Shown: positions 48,201-59,960 of the stretch, one piece after another
Position numbering within the stretch: position 1 is the first letter of the stretch
How the letters are laid out: each line of letters begins with the position of its first letter
NCBI GenBank assembly: GCA_028583605.1
Contig: CM053333.1
Span: 24,965,302 to 25,029,301 of the forward strand
DNA length: 64,000 nt
Origin: Dastarcus helophoroides
Taxonomy: Eukaryota; Arthropoda; Insecta; Coleoptera; Bothrideridae
Reading direction: 5' to 3'
The notes under the pieces: model-generated
Databases searched by the model: none
Told to the model about the DNA's origin: nothing
Seen by the model: only the letters and a program-made list of their open reading frames with translations
Position numbers and translations under genes: made by a program

Positions 48201-51200
48201 AAGAAGTCGAAATTTGCCCAAAAATTGAAAGTTTGTTGAAAATGTCAAAATTTTGAAAAATGATGAAATTTTGAATGTACTCCTAAAATGCTGGCGGTCG
48301 GAAAATGTGACATTTTATCTCAAAATTTCAAGTTTATGTTCACAATTTTTATTTATTTCTTTATTTATTATTATTATTATTATTTTTATTTTTATTATTA
48401 TTATTACTAATATTAATATTAATAGTTCATCGAAAATGTCGGCTTTAAACTCGAATGTTTCAGCTGCCAAGTTTCGAAAATAAAAGAATTTTGGAAAACA
48501 GACAGTCGACATTTTCAGACAGTTAAAATTTCTGAAAGATAAAATTTTGAACAATCGACAAAATTTCAGAATTTTCAAAAAGAAGGTCAAAACTTTGAAA
48601 AAAATGATAAACATTTTGAAAAGTCGACGTTCGAGATTTCGAAAAAAATTGCGCACTTTTCAAAGCAATTCAAAATATTTTAAAAATGCGAAAAGTAAAC
48701 CAAAGTTCAAAAGTAGTCATAGTTTTGAAAAAATGTCGAGATTGCAGAAAGAAGAAACAATTTTCAGTCAAAAAAACAACTTTTTGAAAAATCTAAATAT
48801 CGAAGAAAAGCCAATTATGAGAAAAATTGAAATTTTAAAACATAATTATAATTTTCGAAAGAAGTCGAGCATTTTTTTGAAGACTAAGTTCTTGATTAAC
48901 AATTTTTATAAAATATCAGAAATTTGGAAAAAATGTCGAAATTTTAAGAAACCCCGATATTTTAAAAAACAGACCAAATTTGATAAAAAATTGCTTTTTC
49001 AGAAAATTTCGGAACTTTGCAAAATAGCCACAAAATCAGAAAAGTTGAGGTTTCAAAAAAAGTAGAAATTATCCCAAAAATTGAAAGTTTGTTAAAAAGG
49101 TCAAAATTTTAAAAAATGATGAAGTTTTGAATGTACTCCTAAAATGCTGGCGTTGAAAAATGTGAAATTTTATCTCAAAATTTCAAGTTTAGGTTCAAAA
49201 TTTTTATTTATTTCTTTATTTATTATTACTATTATTAGTACTATTTTGATTATTATTATTATTATTACTAATATTAATATTAATAGTTAGTCAAAAATTT
49301 CGGCTTTAAACTCGAAGTTTCAGCTGCCAAGTAGTTTCGAAAATAAAAGAATTTTGGAAAACAGACAGTCGACATTTTCATACAGTTAAAATTTCTGAAA
49401 GACAAAATGTTGGACAATCGACAAAATTTCGGAATTTTCAAAAAGAAGGTCAAAAGTTTGAAAAAAATGATAAACATTTTGAAAAGTCGATGTTCGAGAA
49501 TTCGAAAAAAATTGCGCACTTTTCAAAGCAATTCAAAATATTTTAAAAATGCGAAAAGTAAACCAAAGTTCAAAAGTAGTCATAGTTTTGAAAAAATGAC
49601 GAGATTGCAGAAAGAAAAAACAATTTTCAGTCAAAAAAACAACTTTTTGAAAAATCTAAATATCGAAGAAAAGCCAATTATGAGAAAAGTTGAAATTTTA
49701 AAAGATAATTATAATTTTCGAAAGAAGTCGAGCTTTTTTTTAAAAACGAAGTTTTTGCTTAAAAATTTTTATAAAATATCAAAAATTTGGAAAAATGTAG
49801 AAATTTTAAGAAACCCCGACATTTTGAAAAACAGTCCAAATTTGATCAAAAATTGCATTTTCAGAAAATTTCGGAATTTTGCAAAATAGCCAGAAAAGTT
49901 GAGGTTTCAAAAACTTTGAAAAAAATGATAAACATTTTGAAAAGTCGATGTTCGAGAATTTGAAAAAAATTGCGCACTTTTCAAGCAATTAAAAATTTTT
50001 TAAAAATGCGAAACCAAAATTCAAAAGTAGTCATAGTTTTGAAAAAATGGCGAGATTGCAGAAAAAACAATTTTCAGTCAAAAAAACAATTTTTTAAAAT
50101 CTAAATATCGAAGAAAAGTCAGTTATCAGAAAAATTGAAATTATAATTTTCGAAAGAAGTCGAGCATTTTTTTCAAACCAAAGTTTTTGATTAAAGATTT
50201 TTAACTTCGTTTTTTTCCTCATATTTTCATTTTATTTCAAAATTCGACTTCTTTCTAAAATTAACTGTTTTTAAAAAATTTCTAATATTTTCTAAATATT
50301 CGATCCTGGAAATTTCCACCGCTTTTCTCGAAATTTCGCTTTTTTCTTTAAATTCCAATATTTTAAGGTTTTCTTCGGAAAATTTAGGTCTTTTAAAATT
50401 CAGATTTTCAGAAATTTTAACTAAATTCCCAAAGTTTCTAGGAGTTTCAGTTTCATCTATTTCCTCAAAATTCATCTTTTTTTTCAAAATTTTGTTCGGG
50501 GTTTTCAATTTTTTCAAAATTCGTTTTTGTTTCTCAAATTTTCATTTTATTCCAAAATTCGACTTCTTTGTAAAATTGACCCTTGAAATTTCGACCACTT
50601 TTCTCGAAATTTCGCCCTTTTTTTTTCTAAATTCCATTATTTTAAGGTCTTCTTTTGAAAATTTAGTTCTTTTAGAATCCGAGTTTTCAGAAATTTTAAC
50701 TGAATTCCGAAAGTTTCTAGGAATTTGAGCTTTTAGAAATTCAACTACTTCTTCGAAATTCCACCTTTTTTTCCGAAATTTTGTTCAGGGTTTTCGATTT
50801 TTTTCAAAATTCGTTTTTGTTTTTTAAATTTTCATTTTATTCCAAAAGTTCAAAAATAGTTATAGTTTTGAAAAAGGTCGAGACTGCAGTTAAAATGAAA
50901 CAATTTTCATTTAAATTTTCAACTTTTCGAAAAATCTAAATATCAAAGAAAAGCCAATTATCAGAAAAATTGAAATATTAAAAGATAATTATAATTTTCG
51001 AAAGAAGTCGAGCATTTTTTTGAAGACAAAGTTTTTGATTAACAATTTTTATAAAATATCAGAAATTTGGAAAAAATGTCGAAATTTTAAGAAACCCCGA
51101 CCAAATTTGATCAAAAATTGTCTTTTAGAAAAATACGCGATTTTGCCAAATAGCCAAAAAATCAAAAATGTTAAGGTTTCAAAAAAAGTCGAAATTTTCC

Positions 51201-53500
51201 CAAAAATTGAAAGTTTGTTGAAAATGTCAAAATTTTGAAAAATGATGAAATTTTGAATGTACTCCTAAAATGCTGGCGGTCGGAAAATGTGAAATTTTAT
51301 CTCAAAATTTCAAGTTTAGGTTCACAATTTTTATTTATTTCTTTATTTATTACTATTATTATTATTGTTAATATAAATAGTTCGTCAAAAATTTCGGCTT
51401 TAAACTCGAAGTTTCAGCTGCTAAGTTTCGAAAATAAAAGGATTTTGGAAAACACAGTCGACATTTTCATAGTTAAAATTTCTGAAAGACAAAATTTTGG
51501 AACATCGACATAATTTCATAATTTCCAAATTTTCCATTTTGAAAAAAAATGATAATTATTTTGAAAAGTTGACGATTTTAAAAAAATCGAGTATTTGAAA
51601 AAAAATTGCGCACTTTTCAAAACAATTCAAAATTTTTTAAAAATGCGAAAGGTAAACTAAAGTTCAAAAATAATCATAGTTTTGAAAAAGGTCGAAATTG
51701 CAGTTAAAATGAAAAAAAATTAGTCAAATTTTCAACTTTTCAAAAAATCTAAATATCGAAGAAAAGCCAATTGTCAGAAAAATGAAATTTTAAAAGATAA
51801 TTATAATTTTCGAAAGAAGTCGAGCATTTTTTCAAAGATAACCCTTTGGATTAACAATTTTTATAAAATATCAGAAATTTGAACAAAATATCGAAATTTT
51901 AAGAAACGCCGACATTTTGAAAAACGCCCAAATTCAATCAAAAATTGCCTATTCAGAAAAATTCGGAATTTTGCAAGATAGCTAAGAAATTCAAAAAAGA
52001 TGAAATTTCCAAAAAGTCAACATTTTCTCAAAAATTGAAAGTTTGCTAAAAAAGGTCAAAATTTTGAAAAATGATGAAATTTTGAGTGTACCCCTAAAAC
52101 GCTGGCAGTTGAAAAAGGTGAAACTTTTCTCAAAATTTTTAGGTTCACAATTTTTATTTATTATTGTTAGTATTATTATTATTATTATTAATATTATTAT
52201 TAATATTTCGTCGAAAATTTCGGTTTTAAACCCGAAGTTTCGGCTGCCAAGTTTCGAAAATGAAAAATTTTTGGAAAACAGACAGTCGACATTTTCAAAG
52301 ACAGTGAAAATTTGTGAGAGACAAAATTTTGTAAAATCGACAAAATTTCAGAATTCTCGACAGAAAAAGGTCAAAACTTTGAAAAAAATGATAAATATTT
52401 TGAAAAGTCGACGATTTTAAAAAATTCGAGAATTTGAAAAAAAATTGCGCACTTTTTAAAGCAATTCAAAATATTTTAAAAATGCGAAAGGTAAACCAAA
52501 GTTCAAACGTAGTCATAGTTTCGAAAATACAAAATTTTGGAAAACAGGCAATTGACATTTTCAGACAGTTAAAATTTCTGAAAGACCAAATGTTGGACAA
52601 TCGACAAAATTTCGGAATTTTCAAAAAGAAGGTCAAAAGTTTGAAAAAAATGATAAACATTTTGAAAAGTCGATGTTCGAGAATTCGAAACAAAATTGCA
52701 CACTTTTCAAAACAATTCAAAATTTATTAAAAATGCGAAAAGTAAGCCAAAGTCAACAATAGTCATAGTTTTGAAAAAATGTCGAGATTGTAAAAGAAAT
52801 GAAATAATTTTCCGTCAAATTTGCAACTTTTCGAAAAATCTAAATATCGAAAAGAAGCCAATTATCAGAAATTTTAAAAGATAATTATAATTTTCGAAAG
52901 AAGTCGAGCATTTTTTTAAAGCCAATATTTTTGATTGAAAATTTTTATAAAATATCAAAAATTTGAAGAATGTCGAAATTTTAAGAAATGCCGACATTTT
53001 GAAAAAAGTCCAAATTTGATGAAAAATTGTCTTTTCAGGAAAAATTCGGGACTTTGCAAAATAGCAAAAAAATCAAAAAAGTTGAGATTTCAAAGAAAGT
53101 CGAAATTTTCCCAAAAATTGAAAGTTTGCGAAAAATTGAAAATTTACCAAAAATTGAAAGTTTGCCAAAAAAGGTCAAACTTTTGAAAAATGATGACATT
53201 TTGAGTACAAAAACTGATATTTCAAAAGAAAAAGGTGCTCGCGGTTGAAAATAGTAGCGGTGAAAATTTTTCCCAAAATTTGAAGTTAAAGTTCAAAATT
53301 TTTATTTATTTATTCTTCTTATTACTATTATTATTTCGTGGAAAATTTCGGCTTCAAACTCGAAGATTCAACTTTTATTTCTTAATTTTCGAGTTAAAAA
53401 TTAAAATTTTTGATTCAGGATTTTTGATTTGTTTAAAAAAAAATGAATTTTTTTTTATACCTTGCGATTTTTTGCGAAAGTGGCTTTTTACTTTTTGAGT
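45280..53500. repeat. about 860-bp tandem array with internal (ATT)n
   Basis: The phrase ATGCTGGCG recurs near 46563, 47431, 48290, 49147, 51270 and 52101, with degenerate versions near 45740 and 53236. Regular spacing is 857-868 bp. Each unit contains an ATT/TTA microsatellite (for example 46619-46706 and 48344-48424) of varying length, then the block ATTGCGCACTTTTCAAAGCA and TAAACCAAAGTTCAAAAGTA. A-rich on the plus strand. Interrupted at 50.2-50.85 kb. Long reading frames on both strands repeat with the period and are not genes. Confidence 0.9.
50205..50850. repeat. two units of the 328-bp family embedded in the 860-bp array
   Basis: Carries the words of the array at 55.3-57.9 kb (CCGCTTTTCTCGAAATTTCG near 50320; CACTTTTCTCGAAATTTCG near 50600; AAGTTTCTAGGA; GTTCAGGGTTTTCGATTTTT) in the same orientation. 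Unit length here is about 280-300 bp. The 860-bp array resumes at about 50850 in the middle of its unit. Confidence 0.8.
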
Positions 53501-54005
53501 TGTGAATTTTTTATAAGGTTCCGAGTTTTCGAGCAAACTGGGTATTTCGTTGACAAAATAGGTGAAATTAACGGAGGTGTATATGTATATCCTTATTAGT
53601 GTATAATTATATACGTCGAGTGGAACTATTGAGATTTAAAGGATATATTTCTTTGTTGCATAATAATATACCAGTGAAAATCTTTATAGTGAAATGTGGT
53701 GACATTTCGGATTAATAACGATCATTTTTTATATTTCTGTTGAAACGAAACATGCGTTTTATGACAATAATGAGGTCATTAAAGTCTCCAGATTTCTAAC
53801 GGTCGGACGTCAATTCGTAGCAGAGCACTCGATGCGGAGCGTATAAATTAATGCGATTGGTTGGTTGAAAATTTCGTGACCTTGTTACGTAGGTACTTAG
53901 TCGGGGATTGTTATCGTGGTTATTTTATCGAGATGTGGCAAGTTAAAAATGGTAGCAGTGCGGTCTGGCATAATTCGCACGTCGCTGAATATTCATGGGA
54001 CTCAC
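53501..54005. other. unique start of svp intron 1
   Basis: About 500 bp of non-repetitive DNA directly downstream of the exon 1 donor. Contains less biased sequence (GGTCGGACGTCAATTCGTAG, near 53800). No specific site is identified. Confidence 0.5.
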
Positions 54006-54306
54006 CTTCGCACGTAAACTGACCGTAGTGCTTTCCGGAACTTTTGTCCCCGCACACAACGCACTCGATGTTCTGATTCTTGTCCGCACTAGCCACACTG
54101 GTCTGCGAGTTTTGCGAAGGCGTCTGCCTGGAGACCAGTCCTAGTTCGGAATTGTCCACCAGGCCGAGAGGGTTGGCGGCGCTCGGCGGCGGCGGCAAAG
54201 AGTTCAAATTGGCCGTCGGTGGTAAGGGAGCGTTAAGTCCGTTCGATAGGGAGTTGATGGGGTTGACCAGCGTGGACTCCCGCCATGAGCTGGCCACCAG
54301 AGCCAT
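54006..54306 (-). CDS. svp: seven-up / COUP-TF nuclear receptor, coding exon 1 (N-terminus and first zinc finger)
   Basis: Encodes the first 100 residues, plus one base of codon 101, of a COUP-TF (NR2F) orphan nuclear receptor, a DNA-binding transcription factor. Seen directly: the ATG at 54306 opens [10 protein letters not shown], which matches the start of COUP-TF proteins as I know them (MAMVVSSWRD in vertebrates). A Ser/Pro/Asn/Leu-rich A/B region follows. The first C4 zinc finger then begins at [18 protein letters not shown], with Cys82, Cys85 and Cys99; its fourth Cys is in exon 2. The exon ends TGC GAA G before the donor GTGAG (54005 downward), phase 1. The start is well defined: no ATG lies between it and an in-frame TAG at 54435-54433. 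The exon sits in an unusually GC-rich, repeat-free island. The alternative assignment, another NR2 member, is less likely because of the N-terminal match. Confidence 0.95.
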
Positions 54307-54800
54307 GTCGGTCACTGCGAACACTTCACCAGCATCGGGACGCGACGCGACGGTAGCACTCGAGACTATCACGTACTGCTGCTGTCTCTGCGAGGTTAGG
54401 TTACAGGTCAAACCCTCGACACACTCTGCTCTCTACTGGTGACCTTTCGGTCTCGAACCCGACACTGAGTTGGCCTGGGCGGTTCGGGGAGGGTCTTGGT
54501 TCACAGCCGGGTCACGATAGGCCAAGAGGCGTGGCCTCGGAGGGGGGAACACAGGGCCGAGTTCGGGGACTCCACGTGCATTCCGTCGTCCCGTTTTCCT
54601 CGATATAACCACGTGAAGTAGTTCGTTCCGTCGTATCCTATGTAAATACCACCTCGCCATAGCCGTTTACCAAGTGACAAGTGCCTCATTCTTGTCAGTG
54701 CGCATCCGCCAATTTTATCCACGGTGTTTAATATTTTTTTACAAACCCAATTTCCGAGAAGGCAGTGGCTTCGTCAGAATCCATCAACATGTCAATACCA
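54307..54800 (-). promoter_or_regulatory. svp 5' leader / promoter-proximal region
   Basis: This is a repeat-free, CpG-containing stretch immediately upstream of the svp start codon, in strong contrast to the AT-rich surroundings. It contains the 75-codon upstream ORF. Near 54.72-54.75 kb the minus strand has AT-rich TATA-like stretches (around AAATATTAAAC and GATAAAATT), but no convincing TATA-plus-initiator pair, so I do not place a transcription start. The assignment rests on position and composition only. Confidence 0.5.
54433..54660 (-). CDS. putative upstream ORF (75 codons) in the svp 5' leader
   Basis: On the svp strand an ATG at 54660 opens 75 codons ending at TAG (54435-54433), 126 nt before the svp ATG. 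It is in the same frame as svp, and after the TAG the frame stays open for 42 codons into [10 protein letters not shown]. The peptide is basic and Pro/Arg-rich (for example FPPPRPRLLAY) and resembles nothing I recognise. Base composition is GC-rich like exon 1. Whether it is transcribed depends on the transcription start, which the sequence does not settle. It may be a translational control uORF, an N-terminal extension joined by splicing or readthrough, or simply chance in GC-rich leader DNA. Confidence 0.35.
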   Translation of the reverse strand: MARWYLHRIRRNELLHVVISRKTGRRNARGVPELGPVFPPPRPRLLAYRDPAVNQDPPRTAQANSVSGSRPKGHQ

Positions 54801-54954
54801 GAAAAATCTGAAATGTGTTAGTAACTGTTAACCATTTAGTACATTTTATAACTTTTGCAGAAAATCATAGTTTGTTGCGAAACGTTCCGATAATATAGTA
54901 ATTTAATTAAGTGTTTGTTATACTGTTTGTTGTATACTCTATAGCAGTGGCGTA

Positions 54955-57900
54955 GCGTACTTTTCATAAATGAGGAAACGAATCGAAAATCAAAGTTTTA
55001 AACATTTCGGTTCTTTTGCCATCGCTTTTGAGAATGTCAACTTTAAACTCGATCATTATTTTTTTTAATTTCAATTCTTTTCACAATTTATTTTCTTCTC
55101 AAAATTTATTTTTGGAAATTTAAATTTTTTCGTTGAAATTCGTCTTTTTTTCAAAATGTCGATCTTTTGAATCTTTTCATGTCAACGTTAAATCCAGTAT
55201 GGTCCAAACAATCTACTTTTTGTTCGAAATAAATCTCGGTTTTCTTGTTCAAATTTCATATTTTTCGTAGACAACTATTTTCTATAGGATTGGAAGTTTC
55301 GTCTTGCTCGAAATATGCGTTTTTCGGGATTTTCGATTTTTTTTTTCAAAATTCGTTTTTTCTCCTCATACTTTCATTTTATTTCAAAATTCGACTTCTT
55401 TCTAAAGTTGACTCTTTTTGAAAAATTTCCAATATTTTCTTAATACTAGATCCTCGAAATTTCGACCACTTTTCTCGAAATTTCGCTTATTTTTTCGAAA
55501 TTCCAATATTTTAAGGTTTTCTTCTGAAAATTTAGTTCTTTTAGAATCCGGATTTTCAGAAATTTTAACTGAATTCCTAAAGTTTCTAGGAATTTCAGCT
55601 TTTAGAAATTCATCTTTTGTTTCGAAATTCATCTTTTTATTTTTCGAAATTTTGTTCAGAGTTTACGATTTTTTTTTAAACTCGTTTTATCTTCTCAAAT
55701 TTTCGTTTTATTTCAAATTCGACTACTTTCTACAATTGACTCTTTTTGGAAAATTTCCACTATTTTCGTAATATTCTACCCTCGAAATTTCGACCGCTTT
55801 TCTCGAAATTTCGCTTTTTTTTCGAAATTCCAATATTTTAAGGTTTTATTCTAAAAATTTAGTTCTTTTAGAATCCGAATTTTCAGAAATTTTAACTGAA
55901 TACCCAAAGTTTCTAGGAATTTCAGCTTTTAGAAATTCATCTTTTGTTTCGAAATTCATCTTTTTATTTTTCGAAATTTTGTTCAGAGTTTACGATTTTT
56001 TTTTAAATTCGTTTTATCTTCTCATATTTTCGTTTTATTTCAAATTCGACTACTTTCTACAATTGACTCTTTTTGGAAAATTTCCACTATTTTCTTAATA
56101 TTCGACCCTCGAAATTTCGACCGCTTTTCTCGAAATTTCGCCTTTTTTTTTTCGAAATTCCAGTATTGTAAGGTTTTCTTCTGAAAATTTAGTTCTTTTA
56201 GAATCCGAAATTTCAGAAATTTTAACTGAATACTCAAAGTTTCTAGGAATTTCAGCTTTTAGAAATTCATCTTTTGTTTCGAAATTCATCTTTTCATTTT
56301 TCGAAATTTTGTTCAGAGTTTACGATTTTTTTTTAAATTCGTTTTATCTTCTCATATTTTCGTTTTATTTCAAATTCGACTACTTTCTGCAATTGACTCT
56401 TTTTGAAAAATTTCCACTATTTTCTTAATATTCGACCCTCGAAATTTCGACCGCTTTTCTCGAAATTTCGCCTTTTTTTCGAAATTCCATTATTTTAAGG
56501 TTTTCTTCTGAAAATTTAGTTCTTTTAGAATCCGAATTTTCAGAAATTTTAACTGAATACCCAAAGTTTCTAGGAATTTCAGCTTTTAGAAATTCATCTT
56601 TTGTTTCGAAATTCATCTTTTTATTTTTCGAAATTTTGTTCAGAGTTTACGATTTTTTTTTAAATTCGTTTTATCTTCTCAAATTTTCGTTTTATTTCAA
56701 ATTCGACTACTTTCTGCAATTGACTCTTTTTGAAAAATTTCCACTATTTTCTTAATATTCGACCCTCGAAATTTCGACCGCTTTTCTCGAAATTTTGCCT
56801 TTTTTTTCGAAATTCCATTATTTTAAGGTTTTCTTCTGAAAATTTAGTTCTTTTAGAATCCGGATTTTCAGAAATTTTAACTGAATTCCTAAAGTTTCTA
56901 GGAATTTCACCTTTTAGAAATTCATCTTTTGTTTCGAAATTCATCTTTTTATTTTTCGAAATTTTGTTCGGAGTTTACGATTTTTTTTTAAACTCGTTTT
57001 ATTTTCTCAAATTTTCGTTTTATTTCAAAATTCGACTACTTTCTACAATTGTCTCTTTTTGGAAAATTTCCACTATTTTCTTAATATTCGACCCTCGAAA
57101 TTTCGACCGCTTTTCTCGAAATTTCGCATTTTTTTTCGAAATTCCATTATTTTAAGGTTTTCTTTTGAAAATTTAGTTCTTTTAGAATCCGAATTTTCAG
57201 AAATTTTAACTGAATACCCAAAGTTTCTAGGAATTTCAGCTTTTAGAATTTTATCTATTTCCTCGAAATTCCATCTTTTTTTTCGAAATTTTGTTCAGGG
57301 TTTTCGATTTTTTTCAGAATTCGTTTTTATTTCTCAAATTTTCATTTTATTCCAAAGTTCGACTTCTTTCTAAAAAGGACTCCTTTTAAAAAATTTGCAA
57401 CATTTTCTTAATATTCGACCCTCGAAACTTCGACCGCTTTTCTCGAAATTTCGGCCTTTGTTTTTCGAAATTCCATTATTTTAAGGTTTTCTTTTGAAAA
57501 CGTAGATCTTTTAGAATCCGAATTTTCAGAAATTTTAACTGAATTCCCAAAGTTTCTAGGAATTTCAGCTTCTAGAAATTCATCTTTTTTATCAAAATTT
57601 TGTTCGGAGTTTTCGATTTTTTTTCAAAATTCCTTTTTGTTCTCAAATTTTCATTTTATTCCAAAACTCGACTTTTTCCTAAAATTGACTCTCTTTGAAA
57701 AATTTCCAATATTTTGACCGCTTTTCTCGAAATTCTGCCTTTTTTTCGAAATTCCATTATTTTAATGTTTTCTTCTAAAAATTTAGATCTATTGGAATCT
57801 GAATTTTCAGAAATGTTGACTGAATTCCTAAGTTTCTAGGAATATCAGTTTCTAGAAATTCATCTTTTTCTTCAAAATTCCTTCTGTTTTTTCGAAATTT

Positions 57901-58760
57901 TGTTATTTTCTCTTAAAATAAGTACTGCTAATTGGCCTTCTCATTAAAAAACCATCTTCTTTTAAAATCCCATCATTTTTCCTTAAAATAATAATTTTGA
58001 AGAAAACACTCGAAATTTTCAAAAAAATTTAACAATTCAGAAGAATTCGAAGTAATATAAATGTAATACTTTGACAGAAATACAAGATTTTAATAAAATT
58101 TAAAATAGTTAAAATATCTCGAAATTAAAAAAAAATTTGAAGCAATCAAAATTCCTAAAAAAGCAAAGTTTAAAAAATACAAACTTCCAAAAAAAAAAGA
58201 TAGAAAAGTTCATACGTACATTTTCAAAAAAAATCAATGTTTGAAAATGTTGAATTTTGACAGTCACAAATTTGAAAGTTAGAGTTTTAAAAAAGTCGAC
58301 ACTTTGAAGTCTCTATTTTGAAAAAGGACGAGATTTAAAACAAAAATTTTGAAATACTCAAATAAAAAACAAATTAAAGAAAATAAAATTTTCAAAGTCG
58401 ACATTTTAAAAACGGAAACCAAAATTTTGGAAAAAGGACGAATTTTCAAAAAAGATCCATTCTGAAATTTGTTAAAAAAACTTTTGAATTTCAACCTAAA
58501 TTGTTCCGAAAATGTTTATTAATTTTATTTAACATTTCTGCGGCCCAGTTTGAAAATATTGAAATTTTTATTAATGAAAGTTGACAATATTCTGAAACAT
58601 TATTTTAAATATGACTGCGTTTTGGAAAAATGTCAAAATGATAAGATCAACAAACTCAAAATAGAAGAAAGTTCAGAATTCATTAAAATTAAATTTATTT
58701 TGAGAGAAAAAAAAACAAATTTTGGTAAAAACTCTTAATTTGTGTAATAACTAGAGGAAA
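54955..58760. repeat. AT-rich block starting with CAGTGGCGTAGCG, including a 328-bp tandem array
   Basis: The left boundary CAGTGGCGTAGCGTAC looks like a transposon end; no matching inverted right end was found. Within it, 55.32-57.90 kb is a tandem array. The GACC of GACCGCTTTTCTCG recurs at 55465, 55792, 56119, 56449, 56776, 57105, 57432 and 57716, giving spacings of 327-330 with a last short unit of 284. Units are similar enough to give the same short reading frames again and again; these are not genes. 57.9-58.76 kb is looser AT-rich DNA. Confidence 0.8.
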
Positions 58761-58900
58761 GTACGGATTTTTTTCATTTTGTGATAATATTTAATGCACA
58801 AGAAAATATTGGACCCATATTTTTTTAGATGCTAACTCGGCGATTTAAGTGATGAAACCACCCCTTAAAAGTAACCCTAAAAAACAGTTTTTCTTTAATA

Positions 58901-59960
58901 ACTCAGGAATAAATTAGAATTTTTTGACGAAACTTAATTGTTGACATATTACATTGATGAAATATTGATATAAAATAAATAGAAGGCGAAAAAATTAAAT
59001 TTCGACTTTGTTCTCAAAATTCTCGACATTAACTTCAAAATTAATTAGATTTTAATTTCTGGAGATGTCGATTTTTTCGAAACTGACTCTTCCTTAAAAT
59101 TTTGTTTTTCTGACTCAGGAATAAATTAGAATTTTTTGACGAAACTTAATTGTTGACATATTACATTGATGAAATATTGATATAAAATAAATAGAAGGCG
59201 AAAAAATTAAATTTCGACTTTGTTCTCAAAATTCTCGACATTAACTTCAAAATTAATTAGATTTTAGTTTCTGGAGATGTCGATTTTTTCGAAACTGACT
59301 CTTCCTTAAAATTTTGTTTTTCTGACTCAGGAATAAATTAGAATTTTTTGACGAAACTTAATTGTTGACATATTACATTGATGAAATATTGACATAAAAT
59401 AAATAGAAGGCGAAAAAATTAAATTTCGACTTTGTTCTCAAAATTCTCGACATTAACTTCAAAATTAATTAGATTTTAATTTCTGGAGATGTCGATTTTT
59501 TCGAAACTGACTCTTCCTTAAAATTTTGTTTTTCTGACTCAGGAATAAATTAGAATTTTTTGACGAAACTTAATTGTTGACATATTACATTGATGAAATA
59601 TTGATATAAAATAAATAGAAGGCGAAAAAATTAAATTTCGACTTTGTTCTCAAAATTCTCGACATTAACTTCAAAATTAATTAGATTTTAGTTTCTGGAG
59701 ATGTCGATTTTTTCGAAACTGACTCTTCCTTAAAATTTTGTTTTTCTGACTCAGGAATAAATTAGAATTTTTTGACGAAACTTAATTGTTGACATATTAC
59801 ATTGATGAAATATTGACATAAAATAAATAGAAGGCGAAAAAATTAAATTTCGACTTTATTCTCAAAATTCTCGACATTAACTTCAAAATTAATTAGATTT
59901 TAGTTTCTGAAAATGTCGACTTTTTCGAAACTGACTCTTCCTTGAAATTTTGTTTTTCTG
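58901..59960. repeat. 212-bp tandem array, five near-identical copies
   Basis: ACTCAGGAATAAATTAG starts at 58901, 59113, 59325, 59537 and 59749, exactly 212 bp apart. Copies differ at a few bases, for example GATATAAA versus GACATAAA and TTTTAATTTC versus TTTTAGTTTC. It lies upstream of svp. Confidence 0.95.

Larger units (their letters stand above)
27870..54005 (-). other. svp: svp intron 1 (26,136 bp), mostly repeats
   Basis: This intron is defined by the GTGAG donor after exon 1 and the TTGCAG acceptor before exon 2; both leave the reading frame intact in phase 1. It splits the codon for the Gly in CEGCK, inside the first zinc finger. By eye well over four fifths of it is AT-rich tandem array: a 660-bp family (28.6-34.2 kb), a T-rich family (35.9-44.6 kb) and an 860-bp family (45.3-53.5 kb). 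The non-repetitive islands are 27.90-28.20, 34.24-34.54, 34.78-35.87, 44.68-45.09 and 53.50-54.00 kb. If conserved enhancers exist here, these islands are where they would be; I recognise no specific site in them. Confidence 0.85.

Noticed and set aside
45464..53498. Many 60-170 residue Lys/Asn/Phe-rich frames
   Set aside because: They recur with the 860-bp period on both strands and have the composition of AT-rich filler; no domain is recognisable.
55402..57373. Repeated Phe-rich and Glu/Lys-rich frames on both strands
   Set aside because: They recur every 328 bp with the array; start and stop sites shift between units.
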